Under the pieces are notes generated by a model that was given only the letters and a program-made list of their open reading frames with translations, did not search any database and was not told where the DNA came from. 64,000 nt of DNA from assembly GCA_963920705.1 (NCBI GenBank), contig OY987233.1:12945459-13009458 (forward strand). The letters run 5' to 3'. Position 1 is the stretch's first letter. Every line of letters begins with the position of its first letter. Source of the stretch: Odiellus spinosus. Lineage: Eukaryota > Arthropoda > Arachnida > Opiliones > Phalangiidae. Of the stretch, positions 1 to 13,435 are shown one piece after another. Both the position numbers and the translations under genes were made by a program.

Positions 1-15
1 TATAATTATTCTTAG

Positions 16-530
16 TTTAAAATTGAATTAAGCTTAATTTTAAAATTGGATTAAGCTTAATTTTAAAATTGGATTAAGCTTAATTTTAAAATTGGATTAA
101 GCTTAATTTTAAAATTGGATTAAGCTTAATTTTAAAATTGGATTAAGCTTAATTTTAAAATTGGATTAAGCTTAATTTTAAAATTGGATTAAGCTTAATT
201 TTAAAATTGTATTAAGCTTAATTTTAAAATTGTATTAAGCTTAATTTTAAAATTGTATTAAGCTTAATTTTAAAATTGTATTAAGCTTAATTTTAAAATT
301 GGGTTAAGCTTAATTTTAAAATTGGGTTAAGCTTAATTTTAAAATTGGGTTAAGCTTAATTTTAAAATTGGATTAAGCTTAATTTTAAAATTGGATTAAA
401 CTTAATTTTAAAATTGAATTAAGCTTAATTTTAAAATTGAATTAAGCTTAATTTTAAAATTGAATTAAGCTTAATTTTAAAATTGAATTAAGCTTAATTT
501 TAAAATTGAATTAGGCTTAATTTTAAAATC
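16..530. repeat. 23-bp satellite array of overlapping palindromes
   Basis: About 22 head-to-tail copies of a 23-bp unit. Each unit is the 10-bp palindrome TTAAGCTTAA (a HindIII site) overlapping by AA with the 12-bp palindrome AATTTTAAAATT, followed by a variable GGA, GTA, GGG or GAA spacer. Spacer variants are grouped in runs (GTA around 208-300, GGG around 300-360, GAA around 415-510), the pattern left by local amplification. The array starts at or near the window edge and could extend further left. Confidence 0.95.
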
Positions 531-1195
531 CAATTTTTTTGTTAGGGTAAATCAAAAATTAATTAAGTTAAGAATTGTTGGAAGTTCAATTAAACTTAAA
601 TAATTAAACGGTTGAGTTCATTATGTTTTTGTGCAAATGTTAAAAATAAAATGAACATGAACGCGAATATTTTTAATACAAACAGTTTTTCTCCGTAAAG
701 AAAATTCGTGAATTTTCATTCAAAGTTTTTTCTGGCTAATCGCGCAAAAGTGAAAAAAAGTGCAAGGAGTGAATGTTTAATGTGTAAAAAAATTTAAAAC
801 AAACGTGTAAGTTGTGTAAAATTTAAAACCTAGGAAAAAAATACTTTTTTTTTGGACTTAAATATTTTTAAAATCATTGTACAAAGTTAAAACAAAAGAA
901 AAAGAAACATATAAAAGGTGAAACTTTTTTTTAAAAACAAAACAAAAAACAACCCAGGTTTCAAAAACACAAAATATCTCTAGATGGTAGTAAAACAAAT
1001 TGCCCTCATACCCCTTCCCCCTTTAAAAATAGACAATTTAGCGTAAATATTTAATATTTCTCAAGTGAAAAATTATATAGCTTAAGTTAATTTGTTTAGT
1101 TTGTTATTAATTTTTAAATTCAGTTTGCTAATATTTCAAGCTTGTCAAATATAAAACGAATTCAAATTTTAAAACGTTAGGAAATTCGAATTTAA
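531..1195. other. AT-rich unique DNA, no gene seen
   Basis: Low-complexity A/T-rich sequence with frequent A and T runs. I see no open frame with protein-like composition, no RNA gene and no convincing repeat. Confidence 0.6.
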
Positions 1196-1545
1196 AAACA
1201 TGAAATATTCAATTTGAATATATTGAAAAATTCCAATTAGAAAACGTGAAAAATTTCAATTTGAAAAATATTAAAAAATTTCATTTTGAAAAATATTAAA
1301 ATATTTCAATTTGGAAAATATAAAGAATTCCAAGTTGAAAAATATAAAAAAATTCCAATAAGAATATTATTGAAAAATTCCAATTTGAAAAATATTGAAA
1401 AATTCCAATAAGAGTATTATTGAAAAATTCCAATAAGGGTATTATTGAAAAATTGCCATTTGAAAAATATTGAAAAATTGCCATTTGAAAAATATTGAAA
1501 ACTTGAAATTTGAAAAATATTGGAAATTTGAAAATATTGAAAACT
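1196..1545. repeat. Degenerate ~25-bp minisatellite
   Basis: About 14 imperfect copies of a 25-bp unit, roughly TTGAAAAATATTGAAAAAT followed by TCCAAT. Some copies carry AATAAGGGTATTA in place of the second half. The open frame on the minus strand here only reflects the repeat. Confidence 0.8.
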
Positions 1546-1834
1546 TGAAATTTAAAGTGCTAAAAAAGATAAAATTGAACTTTCACTGTTTCAACAAAAT
1601 TAAATTTGTTTTTGTCCCTTGAGGGTCCCTTAAATTTAAAGTAAACAAAATGAATATAGGAAAGAGAGACCTACAAAAACCAAACCTACGCCTTAAAGAA
1701 AAATTATTGAGAAATGTGGAAATTATTTTGAAAATTTCTCCTCCCATCATTTTTCTATGTTCAATAAAAAAAGTTTATTATAATTTCTATTCCGAAACGG
1801 TAAAAGAAACCCCATTTTTTTTAAAGGTTTAAAT
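1546..1834. other. AT-rich DNA between arrays
   Basis: Unique-looking AT-rich sequence. A 60-codon open frame at 1650-1832 resembles no family I know and has no supporting context. Confidence 0.5.
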
Positions 1835-2505
1835 TTTTCAAGGGGTTCATTTTTTCAAGGGGTTCAAATTTCAATGGGTAAAAATTTTCTAGGAGCTCAT
1901 TTTTTTTGAAGAGGTTAATTTTTTCAAGGGGTAAAATTTTTTCAAGAGATTCATTTTTAAAGAGGTCTATTTTTTCAAAGGGTCTATTTTTTAAATGGGT
2001 CTATTTTTTAAATGGGTCTATTTTTTAAATGGGTCTATTTTTCAAAGCGTCTATTCTTTCAAGATGTGTATTTTTTCAAGGGGTCTAATTTTTAAATGGA
2101 TCTGTTTTTCAAGGGGTCTATTTTTTTCACGGGGTCTATTTTTTTCACGGGGTCTGTTTTTTTTCAAGGGATCTATTTTTTCAAGGGATCTTTTTTCAAG
2201 GGGTCTATTTTTTAGAGGGAGCTATTTTTTAAAGGGTCTTTTTTCGAGGGATCTTTTTTCAAGGGGTCTATTTTTGCGATCGATCTACTTTTCCGATGGA
2301 TCTACTTTTTCCAGGGGTCCATTTTTTCCAGAGGTCTATTTTTTAGGGGAATCCATTTTTTCAGGGGGTATAATTTTCCAAGGGGTCTATTTTTTTCAAG
2401 GGAGCTAATTTTTCAAAGGGTCTTTTTTCAAGGTATCTTTTTTCAGGGGGTCTATTTTTTTTCAAGGGTCTATTTTTTCATGGTTCTATTTGTTCAAGGG
2501 GTCTA
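1835..2505 (+). repeat. 20-22-bp array, left outer layer
   Basis: About 30 degenerate copies of a unit close to CAAGGGGTCTATTTTTT. Variants include GGGATC, GGGAGC, AAATGGGTC and CACGGGGTC. The inverse array lies at 36591-36965. A distinctive variant pair (GGGAGCTAATTTTTC followed by AAAGGGTCTTTTTTC, about 2400-2430) recurs in inverted form at about 36620-36655 with one difference. Confidence 0.9.
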
Positions 2506-2817
2506 TTTTTTCCAAGGGGTACCCCTTGGAAAAAAATCAAAAAAAAAAAGTCGAAATTTTTCCAAGGGGCCCCTAGGCAAAAAATCAAAAAAAAAAAAAA
2601 AAAAGCCGAAATACACTCCCTGTAAAACAAATAATCAAAAATTTAACCAGGGTACCCCTTGTAAAAAAAAATAAATACACCCCCAGTAAAATAAATAATC
2701 AAAAATTTTCCAAGGGGTACCCCTTGTAAAAAAATATATATATACACCCCCTGTAAAATAAATAATCAAAAATTTTACAAGGGGTACCCCTTGTAAAAAA
2801 TAATATGCCACCTGTAA
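2506..2817. repeat. GGTACC-palindrome zone, left end
   Basis: Several ~65-bp units, each with an AAGGGGTACCCCTT core. At 2506-2535 the core extends to a perfect 30-bp palindrome (half: TTTTTTCCAAGGGGT). At 2773-2798 it is a perfect 26-bp palindrome (half: TTTTACAAGGGGT). Degenerate copies sit near 2565, 2650 and 2716. Between cores run TAAATACACCCCCTGTAAAA and TAAATAATCAAAAATTTT. The same module occurs inverted at 36471-36590. Confidence 0.9.
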
Positions 2818-4765
2818 AATAAATCTCAAAAATCTCAATTTTCCAAATCTTAAAAATCTCAATTTTCCAAATCTTAAAAATCTCAATTTTCCAAATCTTA
2901 AAATTCTCAATTTTCCAAATCTTAAAATTCTCAATTTTCCAAATCTTAAAAATCTCAATTTTCCAAATCTTAAAAATCTCAATTTTCCAAATCTTAAAAA
3001 TCTCAATTTTCCAAATCTTAAAAATCTCAATTTTCCAAATCTTAAAAATCTCAATTTTCCTCCAAATCTTAAAAATCTCAATTTTCCTCCAAATCTTAAA
3101 AATCTCAATTTTCCAAATCTTAAAAATCTCAATTTTCCAAATCTTAAAAATCTCAATTTTCCAAATCTTAAAAATCTCAATTTTCCAAATCTTAAAAATC
3201 TCAATTTTCCAAATCTTAAAAATCTCAATTTTCCAAATCTTAAAAATCTCAATTTTCCAAATCTTAAAAATCTCAATTTTCCAAATCTTAAAAATCTCAA
3301 TTTTCCAAATCTTAAAAATCTCAATTTTCCAAATCTTAAAAATCTCAATTTTCCAAATCTTAAAAATCTCAATTTTCCAAATCTTAAAAATCTCAATTTT
3401 CCAAATCTTAAAAATCTCAATTTTCCTCCAAATCTTAAAAATCTCAATTTTCCAAATCTTAAAAATCTCAATTTTCCAAATCTTAAAAATCTCAATTTTC
3501 CAAATCTTAAAAATCTCAATTTTCCAAATCTTAAAAATCTCAATTTTCCAAATCTTAAAAATCTCAATTTTCCAAATCTTAAAAATCTCAATTTTCCAAA
3601 TCTTAAAAATCTCAATTTTCCAAATCTTAAAAATCTCAATTTTCCAAATCTTAAAAATCTCAATTTTCCAAATCTTAAAAATCTCAATTTTCCAAATCTT
3701 AAAAATCTCAATTTTCCAAATCTCAAAAATCTCAATTTTCCAAATCTCAAAAATCTCAATTTTCCAAATCTCAAAAATCTCAATTTTCCAAATCTCAATT
3801 TTCCAAATCTCAATTTTCCAAATCTTAAAAATCTCAATTTTCCAAATCTTAAAAATCTCAATTTTCCAAATCTTAAAAATCTCAATTTTCCAAATTTTAA
3901 AAATCTCAATTTTCCAAATCTCAAAAATCTCAATTTTCCAAATCTCAAAAATCTCAATTTTCCAAATCTCAAAAATCTCAATTTTCCAAATCTCAAAAAT
4001 CTCAATTTTCCAAATCTCAATTTTCCAAATCTCAAAAATCTCAATTTTCCAAATCTCAAAAATCTCAATTTTCCAAATCTCAAAAATCTCAATTTTCCAA
4101 ATCTCAAAAATCTCAATTTTCCAAATCTTAAAAATCTCAATTTTCCAAATCTCAAAAATCTCAATTTTCCAAATCTCAAAAATCTCAATTTTCCAAATCT
4201 CAAAAATCTCAATTTTCCAAATCTCAAAAATCTCAATTTTCCAAATCTCAAAAATCTCAATTTTCCAAATCTCAAAAATCTCAATTTTCCAAATCTCAAA
4301 AATCTCAATTTTCCAAATCTCAAAAATCTCAATTTTCCAAATCTCAAAAATCTCAATTTTCCAAATCTCAAAAATCTTAATTTTCCAAATCTCAAAAATC
4401 TCAATTTTCCAAATCTCAAAAATCTTACTTTTCCAAATCTCAAAAATCTCACTTTTCCAAATCTCAAAAATCTCAATTTTCCAAATCTCAAAAATCTCAA
4501 TTTTCCAAATCTCAAAAATCTCAATTTTCCAAATCTCAAAAATCTCAATTTTCCAAATCTCAAAAATCTCAATTTTCCAAATCTCAAAAATCTCAATTTT
4601 CCAAATCTCAAAAATCTCAATTTTACAAATATCAAAAATCTCAATTTTCCAGATCTCAAAATCTGAATTTCCCAAATCTCAAAAATCTCAATTTTCCAAA
4701 TCTCAAAAATCTCAATTTTCCAAATCTCAATTTTCCAAATCTCAATTTTCCAAATCTCAATTTTC
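2818..4765 (+). repeat. 24-bp satellite array, left arm
   Basis: About 80 copies of a 24-bp unit formed by a 15-bp motif, CAATTTTCCAAATCT, plus a 9-bp extension, CAAAAATCT. Up to about 3720 the extension mostly reads TAAAAATCT; beyond that it mostly reads CAAAAATCT, so the array is layered by variant. A few units have lost the 9-bp part (near 3790 and 4015). Because 15 and 24 are multiples of three, several frames stay open for hundreds of codons. Confidence 0.95.
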
Positions 4766-7700
4766 CAAACCTTTTTTTACAGGGGGTGTATTTATTATTT
4801 TTATTTTTTACAGGGGGTGTATTTATTATTTTTATTTTTTACAGGGGGTGTATTTATTATTTTTAATTTTCACAGGGGGTGTATTTATTATTTTTATTTT
4901 TTACAGGGGGTGTATTTATTATTTTAATTTTTTACAGGGGGTGTATTTATTATTTTTATTTTTTTACAGGGGGTGTATTTATTATTTTTATTTTTTACAA
5001 TCTTAATTTTCCAAATCTCAATTTTCCAAATCTCAATTTTCCAAATCTCAATTTTCCAAATCTCAATTTTCCAAATCTCAATTTTCCAAATCTCAATTTT
5101 CCAAATCTCAATTTTCCAAACCTCAATTTTCCAAACCTCAATTTTCCCAACCTCAATTTTCCAAACCTTTTTTTACAGGGGGTGTATTTATTATTTTCAT
5201 TTTTTACAGCGGGTGTATTTATTATTTTTAATTTTTTACAGGGGGTGTATTTATTATTTTTATTTTTTTACAGGGGGTGTATTTATTATTTTTATTTTTT
5301 ACAGGGGGTGTATTTATTATTTTTATTTTTTTACAGGGGGTGTATTTATTATTTTTATTTTTTTATAGGGGTGTATTTATTATTTTTATTGTTTTACAGG
5401 GGGTGTAGTTATTATTTTTATTTTATTACAGGGGGTGTATTTATTATTTTTATTTTTTACAGGGGGTGTATTTATTATTTTTATTTTTTACAGGGGGTGT
5501 ATTTATTATTTTTATTATTTACAGGGGGTGTATTTATTATTTTTATTTTTTACAATCTTAATTTTCCAATTCTCAATTTTCCAAAACTCAATTTTCCAAA
5601 TCTCAAAAATCTCAATTTTCCAAATCTCAAAAATCTCACTTTTCCAAATCTCAAAAATCTCACTTTTCCAAATCTCAAAAATCTCACTTTTCCAAATCTC
5701 AAAAATCTCAATTTTCCAAATCTCAAAAATCTCAATTTTACAAATCTCAAAAATCTCAATTTTCCAAATCTCAAAAATCTCAATTTTCCAAATCTCAAAA
5801 ATCTCAATTTTCCAAATCTCAAAAATCTCAATTTTCCAAATCTCAAAAATCTCAATTTTCCAAATCTCAAAAATCTCAATTTTCCAAATCTCAAAAATCT
5901 CAATTTTCCAAATCTCAATTTTCCAAATCTCAATTTTCCAACTCTCAATTTTCCAAACCTTTTTTTACAGGGGGTGTATTTTTTATTTTTATTTTTTACA
6001 GGGGGTGTATTTATTATTTTTATTTTTTACAGGGGGTGTATTTATTATTTTTATTTTTTACAGGGGGTGTATTTATTATTTTTATTTTTTACAGGGGGTG
6101 TATTTATTATTTTTAATTTTCACAGGGGGTGTATTTATTATTTTTATTTTTTACAGGGGGTGTATTTATTATTTTCATTTTTTACAGGGGGTGTATTTAT
6201 TATTTTTAATTTTTTACAGGGGGTGTATTTATTATTTATATTTTTTTTACAGGGGGTGTATTTATTATTTTTATTTTTTACAGGGGGTGTATTTATTATT
6301 TTTATTTTTTACAGGGGGTGTATTTATTATTTTTATTTTTTTACAGGGGTGTATTTATTATTTTTATTTTTTTATAGGGGTGTATTTATTATTTTTATTT
6401 TTTTACAGGGGGTGTAGTTATTATTTTCATTTTATTACAGGGGGTGTATTTATCATTTTTATTTTTTACAGGGGGTGTATTTATTATTTTTATTTTTTAC
6501 AATCTTAATTTTCCAATTCTCAATTTTCCAAATCTCAATTTTCCAAATCTCAATTTTCCAAATCTCAAAAATCTCAATTTTCCAAATCTCTAAAATCTCA
6601 CTTTTCCAAATCTCAAAAATCTCACTTTTCCAAATCTCAAAAATCTCAATTTTCCAAATCTCAAAAATCTCAATTTTACAAATCTCAAAAATCTCAATTT
6701 TCCAGATCTCAAAATCTGAATTTCCCAAATCTCAAAAATCTCAATTTTCCAAATCTCAAAAATCTCAATTTTCCAAATCTCAATTTTCCAAATCTCAATT
6801 TTCCAAATCTCAATTTTCCAAATCTCAATTTTCCAAACCTTTTTTTACAGGGGGTGTATTTATTATTTTTATTTTTTACAGGGGGTGTATTTATTATTTT
6901 TATTTTTTACAGGGGGTGTATTTATTATTTTTAATTTTCACAGGGGGTGTATTTATTATTTTTATTTTTTACAGGGGGTGTATTTATTATTTTAATTTTT
7001 TACAGGGGGTGTATTTATTATTTTTATTTTTTTACAGGGGGTGTATTTATTATTTTTATTTTTTACAATCTTAATTTTCCAAATCTCAATTTTCCAAATC
7101 TCAATTTTCCAAATCTCAATTTTCCAAATCTCAATTTTCCAAATCTCAATTTTCCAAATCTCAATTTTCCAAATCTCAATTTTCCAAATCTCAATTTTCC
7201 AAACCTCAATTTTCCAAACCTCAATTTTCCCAACCTCAATTTTCCAAACCTTTTTTTACAGGGGGTGTATTTATTATTTTCATTTTTTACAGCGGGTGTA
7301 TTTATTATTTTTAATTTTTTACAGGGGGTGTATTTATTATTTTTATTTTTTTACAGGGGGTGTATTTATTATTTTTATTTTTTACAGGGGGTGTATTTAT
7401 TATTTTTATTTTTTTACAGGGGGTGTATTTATTATTTTTATTTTTTTATAGGGGTGTATTTATTATTTTTATTGTTTTACAGGGGGTGTAGTTATTATTT
7501 TTATTTTATTACAGGGGGTGTATTTATTATTTTTATTTTTTACAGGGGGTGTATTTATTATTTTTATTTTTTACAGGGGGTGTATTTATTATTTTTATTA
7601 TTTACAGGGGGTGTATTTATTATTTTTATTTTTTACAATCTTAATTTTCCAATTCTCAATTTTCCAAAACTCAATTTTCCAAATCTCAAAAATCTCAATT

Positions 7701-10700
7701 TTCCAAATCTCAAAAATCTCACTTTTCCAAATCTCAAAAATCTCACTTTTCCAAATCTCAAAAATCTCACTTTTCCAAATCTCAAAAATCTCAATTTTCC
7801 AAATCTCAAAAATCTCAATTTTACAAATCTCAAAAATCTCAATTTTCCAAATCTCAAAAATCTCAATTTTCCAAATCTCAAAAATCTCAATTTTCCAAAT
7901 CTCAAAAATCTCAATTTTCCAAATCTCAAAAATCTCAATTTTCCAAATCTCAAAAATCTCAATTTTCCAAATCTCAATTTTCCAAATCTCAATTTTCCAA
8001 CTCTCAATTTTCCAAACCTTTTTTTACAGGGGGTGTATTTTTTATTTTTTACAGGGGGTGTATTTATTATTTTTATTTTTTACAGGGGGTGTATTTATTA
8101 TTTTTATTTTTTACAGGGGGTGTATTTATTATTTTTATTTTTTACAGGGGGTGTATTTATTATTTTTAATTTTCACAGGGGGTGTATTTATTATTTTTAT
8201 TTTTTACAGGGGTGTATTTATTATTTTCATTTTTTACAGGGGGTGTATTTATTATTTTTAATTTTTTACAGGGGGTGTATTTATTATTTTTATTTTTTTT
8301 ACAGGGGGTGTATTTATTATTTTTATTTTTTACAGGGGGTGTATTTATTATTTTTATTTTTTACAGGGGGTGTATTTATTATTTTTATTTTTTTACAGGG
8401 GTGTATTTATTATTTTTATTTTTTTACAGGGGGTGTATTTATCATTTTTATTTTTTACAGGGGGTGTATTTATTATTTTTATTTTTTACAATCTTAATTT
8501 TCCAATTCTCAATTTTCCAAATCTCAATTTTCCAAATCTCAATTTTCCAAATCTCAAAAATCTCAATTTTCCAAATCTCAAAAATCTCACTTTTCCAAAT
8601 CTCAAAAATCTCACTTTTCCAAATCTCAAAAATCTCAATTTTCCAAATCTCAAAAATCTCAATTTTACAAATCTCAAAAATCTCAATTTTCCAGATCTCA
8701 AAATCTGAATTTCCCAAATCTCAAAAATCTCAATTTTCCAAATCTCAATTTTCCAAATCTCAATTTTCCAAATCTCAATTTTCCAAATCTCAATTTTCCA
8801 AACCTTTTTTTACAGGGGGTGTATTTATTATTTTTATTTTTTACAGGGGGTGTATTTATTATTTTTATTTTTTACAGGGGGTGTATTTATTATTTTTAAT
8901 TTTCACAGGGGGTGTATTTATTATTTTTATTTTTTACAGGGGGTGTATTTATTATTTTAATTTTTTACAGGGGGTGTATTTATTATTTTTATTTTTTTAC
9001 AGGGGGTGTATTTATTATTTTTATTTTTTACAATCTTAATTTTCCAAATCTCAATTTTCCAAATCTCAATTTTCCAAATCTCAATTTTCCAAATCTCAAT
9101 TTTCCAAATCTCAATTTTCCAAATCTCAATTTTCCAAACCTCAATTTTCCAAACCTCAATTTTCCCAACCTCAATTTTCCAAACCTTTTTTTACAGGGGG
9201 TGTATTTATTATTTTCATTTTTTACAGCGGGTGTATTTATTATTTTTAATTTTTTACAGGGGGTGTATTTATTATTTTTATTTTTTTACAGGGGGTGTAT
9301 TTATTATTTTTATTTTTTACAGGGGGTGTATTTATTATTTTTATTTTTTTACAGGGGGTGTATTTATTATTTTTATTTTTTTATAGGGGTGTATTTATTA
9401 TTTTTATTGTTTTACAGGGGGTGTAGTTATTATTTTTATTTTATTACAGGGGGTGTATTTATTATTTTTATTTTTTACAGGGGGTGTATTTATTATTTTT
9501 ATTTTTTACAGGGGGTGTATTTATTATTTTTATTATTTACAGGGGGTGTATTTATTATTTTTATTTTTTACAATCTTAATTTTCCAATTCTCAATTTTCC
9601 AAAACTCAATTTTCCAAATCTCAAAAATCTCAATTTTCCAAATCTCAAAAATCTCACTTTTCCAAATCTCAAAAATCTCACTTTTCCAAATCTCAAAAAT
9701 CTCACTTTTCCAAATCTCAAAAATCTCAATTTTCCAAATCTCAAAAATCTCAATTTTACAAATCTCAAAAATCTCAATTTTCCAAATCTCAAAAATCTCA
9801 ATTTTCCAAATCTCAAAAATCTCAATTTTCCAAATCTCAAAAATCTCAATTTTCCAAATCTCAAAAATCTCAATTTTCCAAATCTCAAAAATCTCAATTT
9901 TCCAAATCTCAAAAATCTCAATTTTCCAAATCTCAATTTTCCAAATCTCAATTTTCCAACTCTCAATTTTCCAAACCTTTTTTTACAGGGGGTGTATTTT
10001 TTATTTTTATTTTTTACAGGGGGTGTATTTATTATTTTTATTTTTTACAGGGGGTGTATTTATTATTTTTATTTTTTACAGGGGGTGTATTTATTATTTT
10101 TATTTTTTACAGGGGGTGTATTTATTATTTTTAATTTTCACAGGGGGTGTATTTATTATTTTTATTTTTTACAGGGGGTGTATTTATTATTTTCATTTTT
10201 TACAGGGGGTGTATTTATTATTTTTAATTTTTTACAGGGGGTGTATTTATTATTTTAATTTTTTTTACAGGGGGTGTATTTATTATTTTTATTTTTTACA
10301 GGGGGTGTATTTATTATTTTTATTTTTTACAGGGGGTGTATTTATTATTTTTATTTTTTTACAGGGGTGTATTTATTATTTTTATTTTTTTATAGGGGTG
10401 TATTTATTATTTTTATTTTTTTACAGGGGGTGTAGTTATTATTTTCATTTTATTACAGGGGGTGTATTTATCATTTTTATTTTTTACAGGGGGTGTATTT
10501 ATCATTTTTATTTTTTACAGGGGGTGTATTTATTATTTTTATTTTTTACAATCTTAATTTTCCAATTCTCAATTTTCCAAATCTCAATTTTCCAAATCTC
10601 AATTTTCCAAATCTCAAAAATCTCAATTTTCCAAATCTCAAAAATCTCACTTTTCCAAATCTCAAAAATCTCACTTTTCCAAATCTCAAAAATCTCAATT

Positions 10701-10983
10701 TTCCAAATCTCAAAAATCTCAATTTTCCAAATCTCAAAAATCTCAATTTTCCAAATCTCAAAAATCTCAATTTTCCAAATCTCAAAAATCTCAATTTTCC
10801 AAATCTCAAAAATCTCAATTTTCCAAATCTCAAAAATCTCAATTTTCCAAATCTCAAAAATCTCAATTTTCCAAATCTCAAAAATCTCAATTTTCCAAAT
10901 CTCAAAAATCTCAATTTTCCAGATCTCAAAAATCTCAATTTCCCAAATCTCAAAAATCTCAATTTTCCAAATCTCAATTTTCC
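4766..10983 (+). repeat. Higher-order repeat, ~2.05 kb x3, left arm
   Basis: Three consecutive copies of a composite block: 31-bp units, a pure 15-bp array, more 31/32-bp units, a 24-bp array containing CACTTTTCC variants, more 31/32-bp units, then a short 24/15-bp array. The 31-bp unit is ACAGGGGGTGTATTTATT followed by ATTTTTATTTTTT. A private variant beginning CCAGATCTCAAAATCTG marks the copies at 4649, 6702 and 8691, with a modified version at 10919. Shared substitutions such as TTACAGCGGGTG recur at the same place in each copy. Confidence 0.9.
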
Positions 10984-13435
10984 AAACCTTTTTTTACAGG
11001 GGGTGTATTTATTATTTTTATTTTTTACAGGGGGTGAATTTATTATTTTTATTTTTTACAGGGGGTGTATTTATTATTTTTATTTTTTTACAGGGGGTGT
11101 ATTTATTATTTTTATTTTTTTATAGGGGTGTATTTATTATTTTTATTTTTTTACAGGGGGTGTAGTTATTATTTTTATTTTATTACAGGGGGTGTATTTA
11201 TCATTTTTATTTTTTACAGGGGGTGTATTTATTATTTTTATTTTTTACAATCTTAATTTTCCAATTTTCAATTTTCCAAATCTCAATTTTCTAAATCTCA
11301 ATTTTCCAAATCTCAATTTTCCAAATCTCAATTTTCCAAATCTCAATTTTCCAAACCTCAATTTTCCAAACCTCAATTTTCCAAACCTCAATTTTCCCAA
11401 CCTCAATTTTCCAAAGCTTTTTTTACAGGGGGTGTATTTATTATTTTCATTTTTTACAGCGGGTGTATTTATTATTTTTAATTTTTTACAGGGGGTGTAT
11501 TTATTATTTTTATTTTTTTACAGGGGGTGTATTTATTATTTTTCTTTTTTACAGGGAGTGTATTTATTATTTTTATTTTTTACAGGGGGTGTATTTATTA
11601 TTTTCATTTTTTTTAGGGGGTGTATTTATTATTTTTAATTTTTTACAGGGGGTGTATTTATTATTTTTAATTTTTTACAGGGGGTGTATTTATTATTTTT
11701 ATTTTTTTACAGGGGGTGTATTTATTATTTTTATTTTTACAGGGGGTGTATTTATTATTTTTATTTTTTTACAGGGGGTGTATTTATTATTTTTATTTTT
11801 TTATAGGGGTGTATTTATTATTTTTATTTTTTTACAGGGGGTGTAGTTATTATTTTTATTTTATTACAGGGGGTGTATTTATCATTTTTATTTTTTACAG
11901 GGGGTGTATTTATCATTTTTATTTTTTACAGGGGGTGTATTTATTATTTTTATTTTTTACAGGGGGTGTATTTATTATTTTTATTATTTACAGGGGGTGT
12001 ATTTATTATTTTTATTTTTTACAATCTTAATTTTCCAATTTTCAATTTTCCAAATCTCAATTTTCCAAATCTCAATTTTCCAAATCTCAATTTTCCATAT
12101 CTCAATTTTCCAAACCTCAATTTTCCAAACCTCAATTTTCCCAACCTCAATTTTCCAAACCTTTTTTTACAGGGGGTGTATTTATTATTTTTATTTTTTA
12201 CAGCGGGTGTATTTATTATTTTTAATTTTTTACAGGGGGTGTATTTATTATTTTTATTTTTTTATAGGGGTGTATTTATTATTTTTATTTTTTACAGGGG
12301 GTGTATTTATTATTTTTGTTTTTTTACAGGGGGTGTATTTATTATTTTTATTTTTTTATAGGGTGTATTTATTATTTTTATTTTTTTACAGGGGGTGTAG
12401 TTATTATTTTTATTTTATTACAGGGGGTGTATTTATTATTTTTATTTTTTACAGGGGGTGTATTTATTATTTTTATTTTTTACAGGGGGTGTATTTATTA
12501 TTTTTATTATTTACAGGGGGTGTATTTATTATTTTTATTATTTACAGGGGGTGTATTTATTATTTTTATTTTTTACAATCTTAATTTTACAATTCTCAAT
12601 TTTCCAAATCTCAATTTTCCAAATCTCAAAAATCTCAATTTTCCAAATCTCAAAAATCTCATTTTTCCAAATCTCAAAAATCTCAATTTTCCAAATCTCA
12701 AAAATCTCAATTTTCCAAATCTCAAAAATCTCAATTTTCCAAATCTCAAAAATCTCAATTTTCCAAATCTCAAAAATCTCAATTTCCCAAATCTCAAAAA
12801 TCTCAATTTTCCAAATCTCAATTTTCCAAATCTCAATTTTTTAAACCTTTTTTTTACAGGGGGTGTATTTATTATTTTTATTTTTTACAGGGGGTGTATT
12901 TATTATTTTTATTTTTTACAGGGGGTGTATTTATTATTTTTATTTTTTACAGGGGGTGTATTTATTATTTTTATTTTTTACAGGGGGTGTATTTATTATT
13001 TTTATTTTTTTACAGGGGGTGTATTTATTATTTTTATTTTTTTATAGGGGTGTATTTATTATTTTTATTTTTTTACAGGGGGTGTAGTTATTATTTTTAT
13101 TTTATTACAGGGGGTGTATTTATTATTTTTATTTTTTACAAGGGGTGTATTTATTATTTTTATTTTTTACAGGGGGTGTATTTATTATTTTTATTATTTA
13201 CAGGGGGTGTATTTATTATTTTTATTTTTTACAATCTTAATTTTCCAATTCTCAATTTTCCAAATCTCAATTTTCCAAATCTCAATTTTCCAAATCTCAA
13301 TTATCCAAATCTCAATTATCCAAATCTCAATTTTCCAAATCTCAATTTTCCAAATCTCAATTTTCCCAACCTCAATTTTCCAAACCTCAATTTTCCAAAC
13401 CTCAATTTTCCCAACCTCAATTTTCCAAACCTTTT
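10984..13435 (+). repeat. Alternating 31-bp and 15/24-bp blocks, diverged
   Basis: The same components as the adjacent higher-order repeat, but copies are shortened and rearranged. 31/32-bp blocks alternate with 15-bp arrays (about 11250-11415, 12026-12165, 13233-13430) and 24-bp arrays (about 12588-12845). No gene is present. Confidence 0.85.
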
